DNA from: Microlunatus antarcticus
GTDB lineage: Bacteria > Actinomycetota > Actinomycetes > Propionibacteriales > Propionibacteriaceae
Assembly (NCBI RefSeq): GCF_014193425.1
Contig: NZ_JACHZG010000001.1
Coordinates: 2,914,001-2,978,000, forward strand
Direction: 5' to 3'
Length of the DNA stretch: 64,000 bases
Positions 34,734 to 42,075 of this stretch are shown here, piece by piece (the first letter of the stretch is position 1; each line of letters starts with the position of its first letter). The position numbers and the translations under genes are program-made. The notes beneath the pieces are model-generated. The model made no database searches. It saw only the letters and a list, made by a program, of their open reading frames with translations, and was not told the origin of the DNA.

Positions 34734-35183
34734 TCAGCCGGCGGCGCGGCGCACCAGGTCGCGAAGGGTGCGGTCGACCTCGTCGTCCACCTCGAGGACG
34801 GCGAAGGAGGTCGGCCAGAGAACGCCGTCGTCGAGGCGTGCGTCCTCGCTGAAGCCGACCGTGCCGTAGCGCGTCCCGAACTTCGAGGCCGGCTGGTAGA
34901 AGACGACGACCTTGCCGTCACGGGCGTACGAGGGGAAGCCGTACCAGGTCTTCGCGTCGAGGTGCGGCGCCTCCTCGGCGACGATCGCGTGCAGCCGCTC
35001 GGCGACGGCCCGGTCCGCGCCGGTCAGGGCGTCGATCGCGTCGAGGCAGGCCTGCGCCTCGCGTTCCTTCTTGGCCGAGCCCTTGGCGCCCTTCGCCTGC
35101 TCGCGGAGCTCGGCGCTCCGCTGCTTGATCGCGTCGCGCTCGGCGGTGCTCAGACCCTCGTCGGACCCGCGTTCGTCGGCCAT
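34734..35183 (-). CDS. DUF1801 family protein
   Basis: Small cytoplasmic protein of 149 residues matching the DUF1801 (YdhG-like) fold, seen from LHAIVAEEAPHLDAKTWYGFP, then YARDGKVVVFYQPASKFGTRYGTVGF-type residues, and the C-terminal LEVDDEVDRTLRDLVRRA. The N-terminal 45 residues are a charged helical extension. Some family members have been proposed as iron chaperones, but this is not established for this protein. A GAGGT lies just before the ATG. The XRE regulator gene ends six bases upstream of it, so the two may be co-transcribed. Confidence 0.8.
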   Translation of the reverse strand: MADERGSDEGLSTAERDAIKQRSAELREQAKGAKGSAKKEREAQACLDAIDALTGADRAVAERLHAIVAEEAPHLDAKTWYGFPSYARDGKVVVFYQPASKFGTRYGTVGFSEDARLDDGVLWPTSFAVLEVDDEVDRTLRDLVRRAAG

Positions 35184-35189
35184 GGACCT

Positions 35190-36101
35190 CTACCCCTTCG
35201 TCGGACGTGCCCTCGTCTGCGCCACATCGTCCACCGGGGCGCAGGCCGGGAGCTCGGCACCCTGCCAGGTCGGGTCCTGGACGGCGCCGAGGGTGCGCAG
35301 GAGGTCGAAGCGCGAGGCGTCCTCGCTGCCGGGGACGGCGGTGTAGGCGACGATCCGCAGGTCGGTGCCGGCGGCCGTGAAGACGTCGCAGTCGAGCGTG
35401 ATGTGCCCGACGACCGGGTGCACGAACGTCTTCGGCTCCGAGCGGTGCTCCACGATCGTCGCGTCGGCCCACAGCCCGCGGAACGTCTCGCTGACGCTCC
35501 GCAGGTGCTCCACCAGCGCCGGGACCGCCGCGTCCTGGGGGTAGCGGATCAGCGCACGCCGGAGGTCGGACACCAGCGCGCACTGGAAGCGCATCTCGTC
35601 GTCGGCCCGCCGCAGGACCGTGACGCCGGAGCGCGTGAACTGCTGGACGACGAGGTTGCGCCCGGGGTCCACGGGTCCGAGCAGCGCCGACCAGGCGTCG
35701 TTCGCGGTCAGCAGCGTCCAGGTCGCGGTGTAGACGCCGATCGCGACGTCGGGGAGCCGGGCCAGCAGCCGCTGCACGCTGCCCGGGATGTGGGTCGGCA
35801 CCAGGCCCGACGTCGGCGCCGCCAGCCCGGCCGCGGCGTACAGCTCGTCGCGCTCGGGGTCGGACAGCTGGAGCACCCGGGCCAGGGAGGCGACGACCTG
35901 CGCGGACGGCCGGGCCGCGCGACCCTGCTCGAGGCGGACCAGGTAGTCGACCGAGAGTCCCGCCAGCAGCGCGACCTCCTCGCGCCGCAGCCCCCGCGTA
36001 CGCCGTTGCCCCACCGGGAAGCCGACCGCCTCGGGCTGCAGCCGGTCGCGCCACGCGCGCAGGAGGCCGGCGAGGTCGCCACGGCCCGTCGTCTCGATCA
36101 C
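35190..36101 (-). CDS. XRE-family regulator with MmyB-like ligand domain
   Basis: Transcription regulator of 303 residues. The N-terminal helix-turn-helix includes RTRGLRREEVALLAGLSVDYLV and RLEQGRAARPSAQVVASLAR. The C-terminal two thirds match the MmyB-like PAS-related domain (TATWTLLTANDAWSALLG, then NLVVQQFT and CDVFTAAGTDLRIVAYTA), which may bind fatty-acid-like ligands in this family. In actinobacteria such regulators often sit divergent from a dehydrogenase they control, and here an SDR gene is divergent, 101 bases away. GTG at 36101 is the start. Confidence 0.9.
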   Translation of the reverse strand: MIETTGRGDLAGLLRAWRDRLQPEAVGFPVGQRRTRGLRREEVALLAGLSVDYLVRLEQGRAARPSAQVVASLARVLQLSDPERDELYAAAGLAAPTSGLVPTHIPGSVQRLLARLPDVAIGVYTATWTLLTANDAWSALLGPVDPGRNLVVQQFTRSGVTVLRRADDEMRFQCALVSDLRRALIRYPQDAAVPALVEHLRSVSETFRGLWADATIVEHRSEPKTFVHPVVGHITLDCDVFTAAGTDLRIVAYTAVPGSEDASRFDLLRTLGAVQDPTWQGAELPACAPVDDVAQTRARPTKG

Positions 36102-36202
36102 CCGACCAGTGTGCGCGGGCGAAGGACGGCCTGGGTGGTATCGCGAGTCCCAGGGTCGAAGCCTCCTACCCGCCCGCGCGGAACCGGACGCACGCTGGCT
36201 CC

Positions 36203-36925
36203 ATGACCACGCAGAGCACGCAGCAACCGACCACCACCACCCTGATCACCGGCGCCAACAAGGGCCTGGGCCACGAGACCGCCCGCCGCCTGAAGGAGCA
36301 CGGCCACCGCGTCGTCATCGGCGCGCGGGACGCCGACCGGGGACGCCGCGCCGCCGAGGAGCTGGGCGTGGACTTCGTCCAGCTCGACGTCAGCTCCGAA
36401 GCGTCGGTGTCCGCCGCGGCGGCGGAGGTCGAGGAGCGCTTCGGCAGCCTCGACGTCCTGATCAACAACGCGGGCATCACCGGTCCGGACGTGGGGATCG
36501 ACGAGGTCGACGGACCCGTCCTCACCGCCGTCCTCGACACGAACACCGTCTCCGTCGCACGCACGACCCACGCGTTCCTGCCCCTGCTGCGCCGTTCCGC
36601 GAACCCGGTGATCGTCAACGTCTCGAGCGGGCTCGGGTCCTTCGAGGTACGCGCCGACGAGTCCCGCATCGAGCACTCGGTCCCCTCGCTCGCCTACTCC
36701 GCCAGCAAGGCCGCGCTGAACATGCTGACCTCCGTCTACGCGCAGTTCCTGCCCGAGATCCGGATCAACGTCGTCGACCCCGGCTACACCGCCACGGACC
36801 TCAACGGCCACTCCGGTCCGCAGACGGTGACCGAGGGCACCGACGCGGTGGTCGCGATGGCGACCGTCGGCAGCGAGGGCCCGACCGGGACGTTCTCGGA
36901 CCGGGCGGGTTCCGTGGGCTGGTGA
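36203..36925 (+). CDS. short-chain dehydrogenase divergent from the XRE regulator
   Basis: NAD(P)-dependent oxidoreductase of 240 residues. The cofactor motif is TGANKGLGHETA near residue 18. NNAG is seen in LINNAGITGP, Ser in VNVSSGLGS, and Tyr-x3-Lys in YSASKAALNML. The sequence resembles carbonyl-reductase-like SDRs. The ATG has no strong ribosome binding site. Its control by the divergent MmyB-type regulator is inferred from arrangement. A dispersed repeat follows the stop. Confidence 0.88.
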   Translation: MTTQSTQQPTTTTLITGANKGLGHETARRLKEHGHRVVIGARDADRGRRAAEELGVDFVQLDVSSEASVSAAAAEVEERFGSLDVLINNAGITGPDVGIDEVDGPVLTAVLDTNTVSVARTTHAFLPLLRRSANPVIVNVSSGLGSFEVRADESRIEHSVPSLAYSASKAALNMLTSVYAQFLPEIRINVVDPGYTATDLNGHSGPQTVTEGTDAVVAMATVGSEGPTGTFSDRAGSVGW

Positions 36926-36939
36926 TGAGAGACGCCGAC

Positions 36940-36996
36940 CCCTTCGGGACCCTTCGACAAGCTCAGGGAGCGTCTCGACGGGCTCAGGGGGCGTTG
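36940..36996. repeat. dispersed REP-like repeat, locus 4 (tandem)
   Basis: A direct copy at 36940-36974 contains CCTTCGACAAGCTCAGGGAG and runs into a shortened second copy at 36973-36996 (TCTCGACGGGCTCAGGGGGC). It occupies nearly the whole space between the SDR stop and the stop of the converging sugar dehydrogenase gene. Confidence 0.7.
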
Positions 36997-36997
36997 G

Positions 36998-38377
36998 TCA
37001 GGCGGGCGGCTGCATCCGGTAGACCGCGCCGGCCTCGTCGTCGCTGACGTAGACGGCGCCGTCGGGGCCCTGGACCGCCGAGACGGGTCGGCCCCACCGG
37101 TCGCCGTCGGCGCTCTGGAACCCGGTCAGCAGCGTCTGCTGGTCACCCAGGCCGCCGTTCTCGTACGGGAAGAACGACACCTCCGGGGCGCGCGGCGGGG
37201 TCCGGTTCCAGGAACCGTGGATGCCGACCAGGGCGCCCACGCCGTACGGGGCGGGCAGGCCGGCGGCGGAGGTGAAGCTCAGGCCGAGGGGCGCGGAGTG
37301 CGCGCCCATCCCCTGCTCCACCGGCGGCAGCGTCGAGCAGTCGAGCTTGGACCCGTCGGCGTTGGTCTCGACGTCGCGGACGAACGGGCGGTCGGAGTAG
37401 TCGAGGGCCGAGCCCGGCACGCCGGGGTCGACGTCGGGGTCGGGGTTGCAGTACGGCCAGCCCAGGTCGCGGCCCTGGGTCAGGCGCGCGAACGGCTCCA
37501 GCGGGTGGTCGCCGACGTAAGACGGCAGGACGTCGCCCAGGTCCGAGGAACCGTCGCCGTCGAAGTCGCGGTCGTACGGGTACTCGATGTTGTCGCGGTT
37601 GTTGACCGCGGTCCAGACGGCCCCGTCGGGGGCGATCGCCAGACCGGTGCCGTTCCGGACGCCGCGGGCGAAGACCTCGGCCTTCCCGCCACCCGGCGGC
37701 ACGCGCAAGATCGTCGCGCGCTGCGGGTCGGCGTCGCGGTCCTCCTCGGAGATGTTCCCGGTCGAGCCGACGGAGACGTAGACCGCGCCGTCCTCCCCGA
37801 CGGCGACGCTCTTGAGCGCGTGCGCGTACGCCCCGCGCAGGTCGTCGCTCTTGGCGTCGGGCAGCCCGGTCACGACGGGCTGCGGGTCGGTCGCGCGGCC
37901 GTCGGCGTACGCGTACGCGTCGACGCGGTCGCTCTGGGCGACGTAGAGCCGCCCGTCGTGGAACGCGAGGCCGTGCGGCTGGTTGAGCCCGCTGAGCAGC
38001 GTCGTGGTCGCGGGCGCACCGCTCCCGTCGGCCGGCGTCGGCGTGACGACGTCGACCTCGCCCGCCTTCGGCCGGGAGATCAGCAGCGAGCCGTCCGGCG
38101 CCCAGGCCAGCAGCCGGGCCCCGTCCGTGCGCGCGAAGACGCTGACCGACCAGCCGGTGGGTGCCTGGACCGTGCGCGGCTCGTCCAGCGGCGAGGCGTC
38201 GAGACCGGGCGGGATCGCGAGGTCGACGGTCTGCAGCGGCGACGAGGCCGAGGCGGCGGTGGTCGGCGCGCTGGACGGCGCGGCCGCCGGGGTGGCGCTG
38301 CCGCACCCGGTCGCGACCGCGAGCAGTCCGGCCACGGCCAGCGCCGCGAGGTGTCGGGTCGACCGCGCTGTGCTCAT
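36998..38377 (-). CDS. PQQ-type sugar (sorbosone-like) dehydrogenase, lipoprotein
   Basis: Extracytoplasmic six-bladed propeller of 459 residues in the glucose/sorbosone dehydrogenase family. A lipobox (LAVATGCGS) at the end of the signal peptide predicts attachment to the membrane by lipidation at Cys25. Family signatures include SLLISRPKAGEVDVV, RNGTGLAIAPDGAVWTAVNNRDN, YCNPDPDVD, VGIHGSWNRTPPR and DRWGRPVSAVQGPDGAVYVS. Such enzymes oxidise sugars or aldehydes with PQQ, but no PQQ synthesis genes are in the window. It is the third and last gene of a leftward set of paralogues and the only one with a lipobox. A GGGGG lies before the ATG. Confidence 0.85.
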   Translation of the reverse strand: MSTARSTRHLAALAVAGLLAVATGCGSATPAAAPSSAPTTAASASSPLQTVDLAIPPGLDASPLDEPRTVQAPTGWSVSVFARTDGARLLAWAPDGSLLISRPKAGEVDVVTPTPADGSGAPATTTLLSGLNQPHGLAFHDGRLYVAQSDRVDAYAYADGRATDPQPVVTGLPDAKSDDLRGAYAHALKSVAVGEDGAVYVSVGSTGNISEEDRDADPQRATILRVPPGGGKAEVFARGVRNGTGLAIAPDGAVWTAVNNRDNIEYPYDRDFDGDGSSDLGDVLPSYVGDHPLEPFARLTQGRDLGWPYCNPDPDVDPGVPGSALDYSDRPFVRDVETNADGSKLDCSTLPPVEQGMGAHSAPLGLSFTSAAGLPAPYGVGALVGIHGSWNRTPPRAPEVSFFPYENGGLGDQQTLLTGFQSADGDRWGRPVSAVQGPDGAVYVSDDEAGAVYRMQPPA

Positions 38378-38422
38378 GCCCCCAGCGTGCCGACCCGGAT
38401 CAAGCCGCGTCGCGGCCCGACG

Positions 38423-39790
38423 TCAGGCCGGCGGCGCCAGCCGGTACACCGCGCCGGCGAGGTCGTCGCTCACGTACAGCGCACCGTCCGGGCCCTGGAC
38501 CGCAGCCACCGGGCGGCCCCACCGGTCGCCGCTCGCGTCCTGGAACCCGGACATGATCGTCTGCTGACCGCCGAGGCCGCCGTTCACGGAGGCGAAGAAG
38601 GCGACCTCCGGCGGGCGGGGCGGGGTCCGGTTCCAGGAGCCGTGGACGCCGACGAGCGCACCGTCGCCGAGACCCGGCAGAGCCGTACGGGTGAAGGCGA
38701 GCCCGAGCGGCGCGGAGTGCCCCGGAAGCGCCTGCTCGACCGGCGCCAGCGTCGTGCAGTCGAGCTTCTTCGACCCGGCGTTGAGCTGGACGTCGCGGAC
38801 GAAGGCGCGGTTCGCGTAGCGCAGCGCCGACCCCTTCACGCCTCGCACCTCGTCGGGGTCCGGGTTGCAGTAGGGCCAGCCGAGGTCGCGGCCCGGGGTC
38901 AGCTTGGCCAGCGGCTCGACCGGGTGGTCGTTGACGTACGCCGGCAGCACCTTGCCGTAGTCGTCGCTGCCGTCGCCGTCGTAGTCGCGGTGGTAGGCGT
39001 ACGCGAGGTTGTCGCGGTTGTTCACCGCCGTCCACACGGCGCCGTCCGGGGCCACGGCGAGGCCGGTGCCGTTGCGGACCCCGTGCGCGAAGGTCGTGTA
39101 CCTCCCGGTCGTCGGGTCCACGCGCAGGACCGACGCCCGCTCGGGCGTCAGGGTGCGGTCGCTCGCCGAGGCGTTCTCGGTCGACCCGACCGAGACGTAG
39201 AGCGCGTGGTCCGGCCCGACCGCCACGCTCTTGAGCGCATGGGCGTACGCGCCCTTGAGGTCCGGGCTCTCGGTGTCGGGCAGGTCGGTCAGGACCGTCG
39301 TGCGCGGCCCGACCGTGCCGTCGGCGTAGGTGTAGCGGTCGATGCGGTTGCTCTCGGCCACGTAGAGCGTGCTCCCGTCGAACGCGAGCCCGTGCGGCTT
39401 GCGCAGCCCCGTCAGCAGCGTGGTGGAGGTCGCCCGCCCGTCGGGGCCGGGGGTCAGCCGCATGACGACGCCCGCCGCCGGCCGGGACACGAGCAGCCGG
39501 CCGTCCGGCGTCCAGGCCTCGAGCCGTGCCTTGTCCGGTCGTGCCCAGACGCCCGCGGTCCAGCCGGCCGGCACCAGCACGGACCGTGGCTGGTCGAACG
39601 GCGCCGAGGCGAGGTCGCTCGGCACCGTGACGCGGACGGCGCCGAGCGCGACGCGGGCGGCCGGGACGGGAGCCGCCGCCGGGGCGGGGGCGGCGACGGC
39701 GGTCAGGCCGGCTCCGGGCAGGGCGCAGACCGCCAGCAGCACGGCAGCGGCGGGTGCGAGCAGGGCGCGCGGACGAGAGGTCGGGGGCAC
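38423..39790 (-). CDS. PQQ-type sugar (sorbosone-like) dehydrogenase, secreted
   Basis: Middle paralogue of three, 455 residues. The signal peptide (LLAPAAAVLLAVCALPGAGL) lacks a clear lipobox, so the protein may be released. The propeller carries the same signatures as its neighbours: RLLVSRPAAGVVMR, RNGTGLAVAPDGAVWTAVNN, YCNPDPDEV, VGVHGSWNRTPPRP and DRWGRPVAAVQGPDGALYVS. GTG at 39790 is preceded by AAGGA seven bases upstream. The 45-base gap to the downstream paralogue and the 93-base gap upstream fit one operon. The substrate is unknown. Confidence 0.85.
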   Translation of the reverse strand: MPPTSRPRALLAPAAAVLLAVCALPGAGLTAVAAPAPAAAPVPAARVALGAVRVTVPSDLASAPFDQPRSVLVPAGWTAGVWARPDKARLEAWTPDGRLLVSRPAAGVVMRLTPGPDGRATSTTLLTGLRKPHGLAFDGSTLYVAESNRIDRYTYADGTVGPRTTVLTDLPDTESPDLKGAYAHALKSVAVGPDHALYVSVGSTENASASDRTLTPERASVLRVDPTTGRYTTFAHGVRNGTGLAVAPDGAVWTAVNNRDNLAYAYHRDYDGDGSDDYGKVLPAYVNDHPVEPLAKLTPGRDLGWPYCNPDPDEVRGVKGSALRYANRAFVRDVQLNAGSKKLDCTTLAPVEQALPGHSAPLGLAFTRTALPGLGDGALVGVHGSWNRTPPRPPEVAFFASVNGGLGGQQTIMSGFQDASGDRWGRPVAAVQGPDGALYVSDDLAGAVYRLAPPA

Positions 39791-39883
39791 GGTCGGTCCT
39801 TCGGGGTCGGGGGTCCCCGGAGGAGTGCCGGGGTTCGTGCGCTGCGCTGCGGACGCGGGCCCCCCGAGGCCCGTCCTCGTCGA

Positions 39884-41251
39884 CTACGCCGGCGGGGTCA
39901 TCCGGTAGACCGCGTTGGCGTAGTCGTCGGTCACGTAGACGTTGCCGTCGGCCCCCTGGACCGCGGCCACGGGCCGGCCCCAGCGGTCGCCCTTGCTGTT
40001 CTGGAAGCCGCTCATGATCGTGCGCTGCCCGCCCATCTCGCCGCGGGAGTAGCTGAAGAACGCGACCTCGGGCTCGCGCGGCGGGTTCCGGTTCCAGGAA
40101 CCGTGGACGCCGACCAGGGCGCCGCTGCCGATGCCCGGCAGCTCCGTCCGCGTGAAGGCCAGACCGAGCGGCGCGGAGTGGGCCGGCAGTCCCTGCTCGA
40201 GCGCGGGGAGCTTGGTGCAGTCGAGCTTGGACCCGTTGCCGTTGAGCTCGGCGTCGCGGACGAACGGCCGGTCGGAGTAGTCGAAGTCCGTGCCCTTCAC
40301 GCCCGGGTCCACGTCGGGGTTCGGGTTGCAGTACGGCCAGCCGAGGTCGCGGCCCTTGGTGAGCCGGGCCAGGGGCTCGATCGGGTGGTCGTTGACGTAG
40401 GCCGTGATCTTCTTGTCGTAGTCGTCGCTGCCGTTGCCGTCGTAGTCCTGGTGGTACGGGTAGGTGGTGTTGTCGCGGTTGTTCACCGCGGTCCACAGGT
40501 TGCCGTCCGGGGCGACCGCGAGCCCGGTGCCGTTGCGCACGCCGCGCGCGAAGACGGAGTAGCCCGACTTGCCCTTCTCGATCTTGAGGACCGAGGCCCG
40601 CTGCAGCTTCAGGTCGCGGTCGGAGGCCGAGGCGTTCTGCGTCGAGCCGACCGAGACGTACAGCTCGTGGTCCGGGCCGAGGGCCAGGCTCTTGAGCGCG
40701 TGGGCGTACGCGCCCTTGAGGTCCTTGCTCTTGCTGTCGGGCAGCCCGGACAGCACCGTCGAGCGCTTGCCGACCTTGCCGTCCTTGTACGTGTACTTGT
40801 CGACCCGGTTGCTCTCGGCGACGTAGAGGGTGTTCCCGTCGAAGACCATGCCGTGGGGCTTGCGCAGGCCCTTGACCAGGGTCGACGACGTCGGGTAGCC
40901 GCGCTTGTTCGGCGTGAGCCGCGTGATGAGGCCGTACTCGGGCCGGGAGACGAGCAGCCGGCCGTCGGGGGTCGGGACCTCGAGGCGCGGCTTCTTCGGG
41001 CGGGCCACGACCTTGACGGTCCAGCCCTCGGGCACGTTCACCGAGCGCGCCTTGTCGAACGGGGCCGCGTCGAGCGCCGAGGGCACCTCGATCCGGACCG
41101 TCTGCAGCGAGGCCACGGCGGGCAGCGGCAGAGCGGGCCGGGTCGGGGTGGCCACGGCGGTGGTGCTGAGGCCGGGCAGGGCGACGGCGGCGAGCAGGGC
41201 GGCGGACGCCAGCGGCACCGCCGGGCGTCGGAGGAAGGACGGAAGGGGCAC
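39884..41251 (-). CDS. PQQ-type sugar (sorbosone-like) dehydrogenase, secreted
   Basis: First paralogue of the set, 455 residues. A signal peptide (ASAALLAAVALPGLSTTAVA) precedes the propeller. Signatures match the other two copies (RLLVSRPEYGLITR, RNGTGLAVAPDGNLWTAVNN, YCNPNPDVD, VGVHGSWNRNPPREP, DRWGRPVAAVQGADGNVYVT), but this copy is clearly richer in lysine (KVVARPKKPRLEV, KGKSGYSVFA), so it may bind a different surface or ligand. GTG at 41251 follows GAGGAGCT. An AT-rich promoter lies upstream at 41304-41315. The very long plus-strand frame across all three genes is a shadow. Confidence 0.85.
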   Translation of the reverse strand: MPLPSFLRRPAVPLASAALLAAVALPGLSTTAVATPTRPALPLPAVASLQTVRIEVPSALDAAPFDKARSVNVPEGWTVKVVARPKKPRLEVPTPDGRLLVSRPEYGLITRLTPNKRGYPTSSTLVKGLRKPHGMVFDGNTLYVAESNRVDKYTYKDGKVGKRSTVLSGLPDSKSKDLKGAYAHALKSLALGPDHELYVSVGSTQNASASDRDLKLQRASVLKIEKGKSGYSVFARGVRNGTGLAVAPDGNLWTAVNNRDNTTYPYHQDYDGNGSDDYDKKITAYVNDHPIEPLARLTKGRDLGWPYCNPNPDVDPGVKGTDFDYSDRPFVRDAELNGNGSKLDCTKLPALEQGLPAHSAPLGLAFTRTELPGIGSGALVGVHGSWNRNPPREPEVAFFSYSRGEMGGQRTIMSGFQNSKGDRWGRPVAAVQGADGNVYVTDDYANAVYRMTPPA

Positions 41252-41303
41252 GGGGGGAGCTCCTCAGCAGGGGCCCCGGCTGCTGCCCGGGCCGTCGGCT
41301 TGC

Positions 41304-41315
41304 ATCGTAAGCATA
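41304..41315 (-). promoter_or_regulatory. promoter of the sugar dehydrogenase operon
   Basis: On the minus strand TATGCT (41315-41310) and TACGAT (41309-41304) are two adjacent TAnnnT boxes in a locally AT-rich patch within the 110-base gap after the DUF3145 gene. They lie about 50-60 bases before the GTG of the first dehydrogenase gene. Confidence 0.5.
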
Positions 41316-41361
41316 AGAACGCAGCACGTAGGAAAGAAGCCCCACATTGCCGGCGACGAGG

Positions 41362-41859
41362 TCAGACGACCTCGTGCAGCCACCGCACGGGGGCGCCCTC
41401 GCCCGCGTGCCGGAACGGTTCCAGCTCGGCGTCCCAGGCGTGGCCCAGCAGCTCGTCGAGCGAGTCGGCCAGGGCGCGACCACCGCTCGAGGCGGTCAGC
41501 ATCGCCGCACGGACGCGGTCCTCGGGGATCATCAGGTCGCCGTGCAGCCCGGTGATGGCGTGGAACACGCCGAGGCGGGGAGTGTACGAGTAGCGCTCGC
41601 CCTCGGAGCCCGACCGGGCCTCCTCGGTCACCTCGAAGCGCAGCCGCTGCCAGCCGCGCAGGGCGCTGGCGAGGCGTGCGGCCGTGCCGACGGGACCGAG
41701 CCACGAGTACTCGGCGCGGTACGCGGCACGCTCGGCCGGCTGGGGGATCCAGTCCAGCCGTACGGGCATGCCGAACAGGCCGCCGACCGCCCACTCCACG
41801 TGCGGGCACAGCGCCGACGGCGACGAGTGGACGTACAGGACGCCACGGGTCGTGCTCAT
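41362..41859 (-). CDS. DUF3145 family protein
   Basis: Actinobacterial protein of 165 residues, matching DUF3145 from its start (STTRGVLYVHSSPSALCPHVEWA) through RLDWIPQPAERAAYRAEYSW, GLHGDLMIPEDRVRAAM and the C-terminal PVRWLHEVV. No function is established that I know of. In Streptomyces this family follows fabF, so its nearness to the fab operon is conserved although here sugar dehydrogenase genes intervene. GGAGG lies seven bases before the ATG. Confidence 0.92.
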   Translation of the reverse strand: MSTTRGVLYVHSSPSALCPHVEWAVGGLFGMPVRLDWIPQPAERAAYRAEYSWLGPVGTAARLASALRGWQRLRFEVTEEARSGSEGERYSYTPRLGVFHAITGLHGDLMIPEDRVRAAMLTASSGGRALADSLDELLGHAWDAELEPFRHAGEGAPVRWLHEVV

Positions 41860-42000
41860 CTGGAACCTCCACGGGTGGGACCTCGGCAGCTCAGGGCTGC
41901 CTTCCCCGACATCCTTCGCACCGGGTCCCGCGTGGTGGTTCGCTCACATTCTGCCTCAGAAGTCTCAGCCGCACCAGGAGTTCCGGGGTCCCGTCAGGGT

Positions 42001-42038
42001 GGCGACCTGTGCACCGACATCGGTGCACAAGGTGGCGC
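42001..42038. repeat. palindromic repeat family C, copy 2
   Basis: TGTGCACCGA-CA-TCGGTGCACA (42008-42029) is a perfect palindrome sharing 23 consecutive bases with the aceE terminator at 18589-18630. Its outer arms are imperfect (GGCGACC against GGTGGCGC, with a bulge). Here it lies 46 bases upstream of the oligopeptidase start, in a divergent promoter region, where a terminator is not expected. Confidence 0.65.
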
Positions 42039-42075
42039 ACCAGCGCCGCAGCAGCGGCTTCGTAGGGTGGGCGGC

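Noticed and set aside
2223-36974. CRISPR array
   Set aside because: The dispersed motif copies are kilobases apart, palindromic and not separated by regular spacers, and no cas genes are present.
34639-36996. Insertion sequence flanking the DUF1801/XRE/SDR block
   Set aside because: Repeats flank the block, but no transposase, target duplication or long terminal repeats are seen, and the same repeats occur elsewhere singly.
37217-41593. A 1458-codon open frame on the plus strand across the three sugar dehydrogenase genes
   Set aside because: It is opposite three genes with clear family motifs, has an Arg/Gly/Val-rich composition with no domain, and has no ribosome binding site. Such shadow frames are expected at this GC content.
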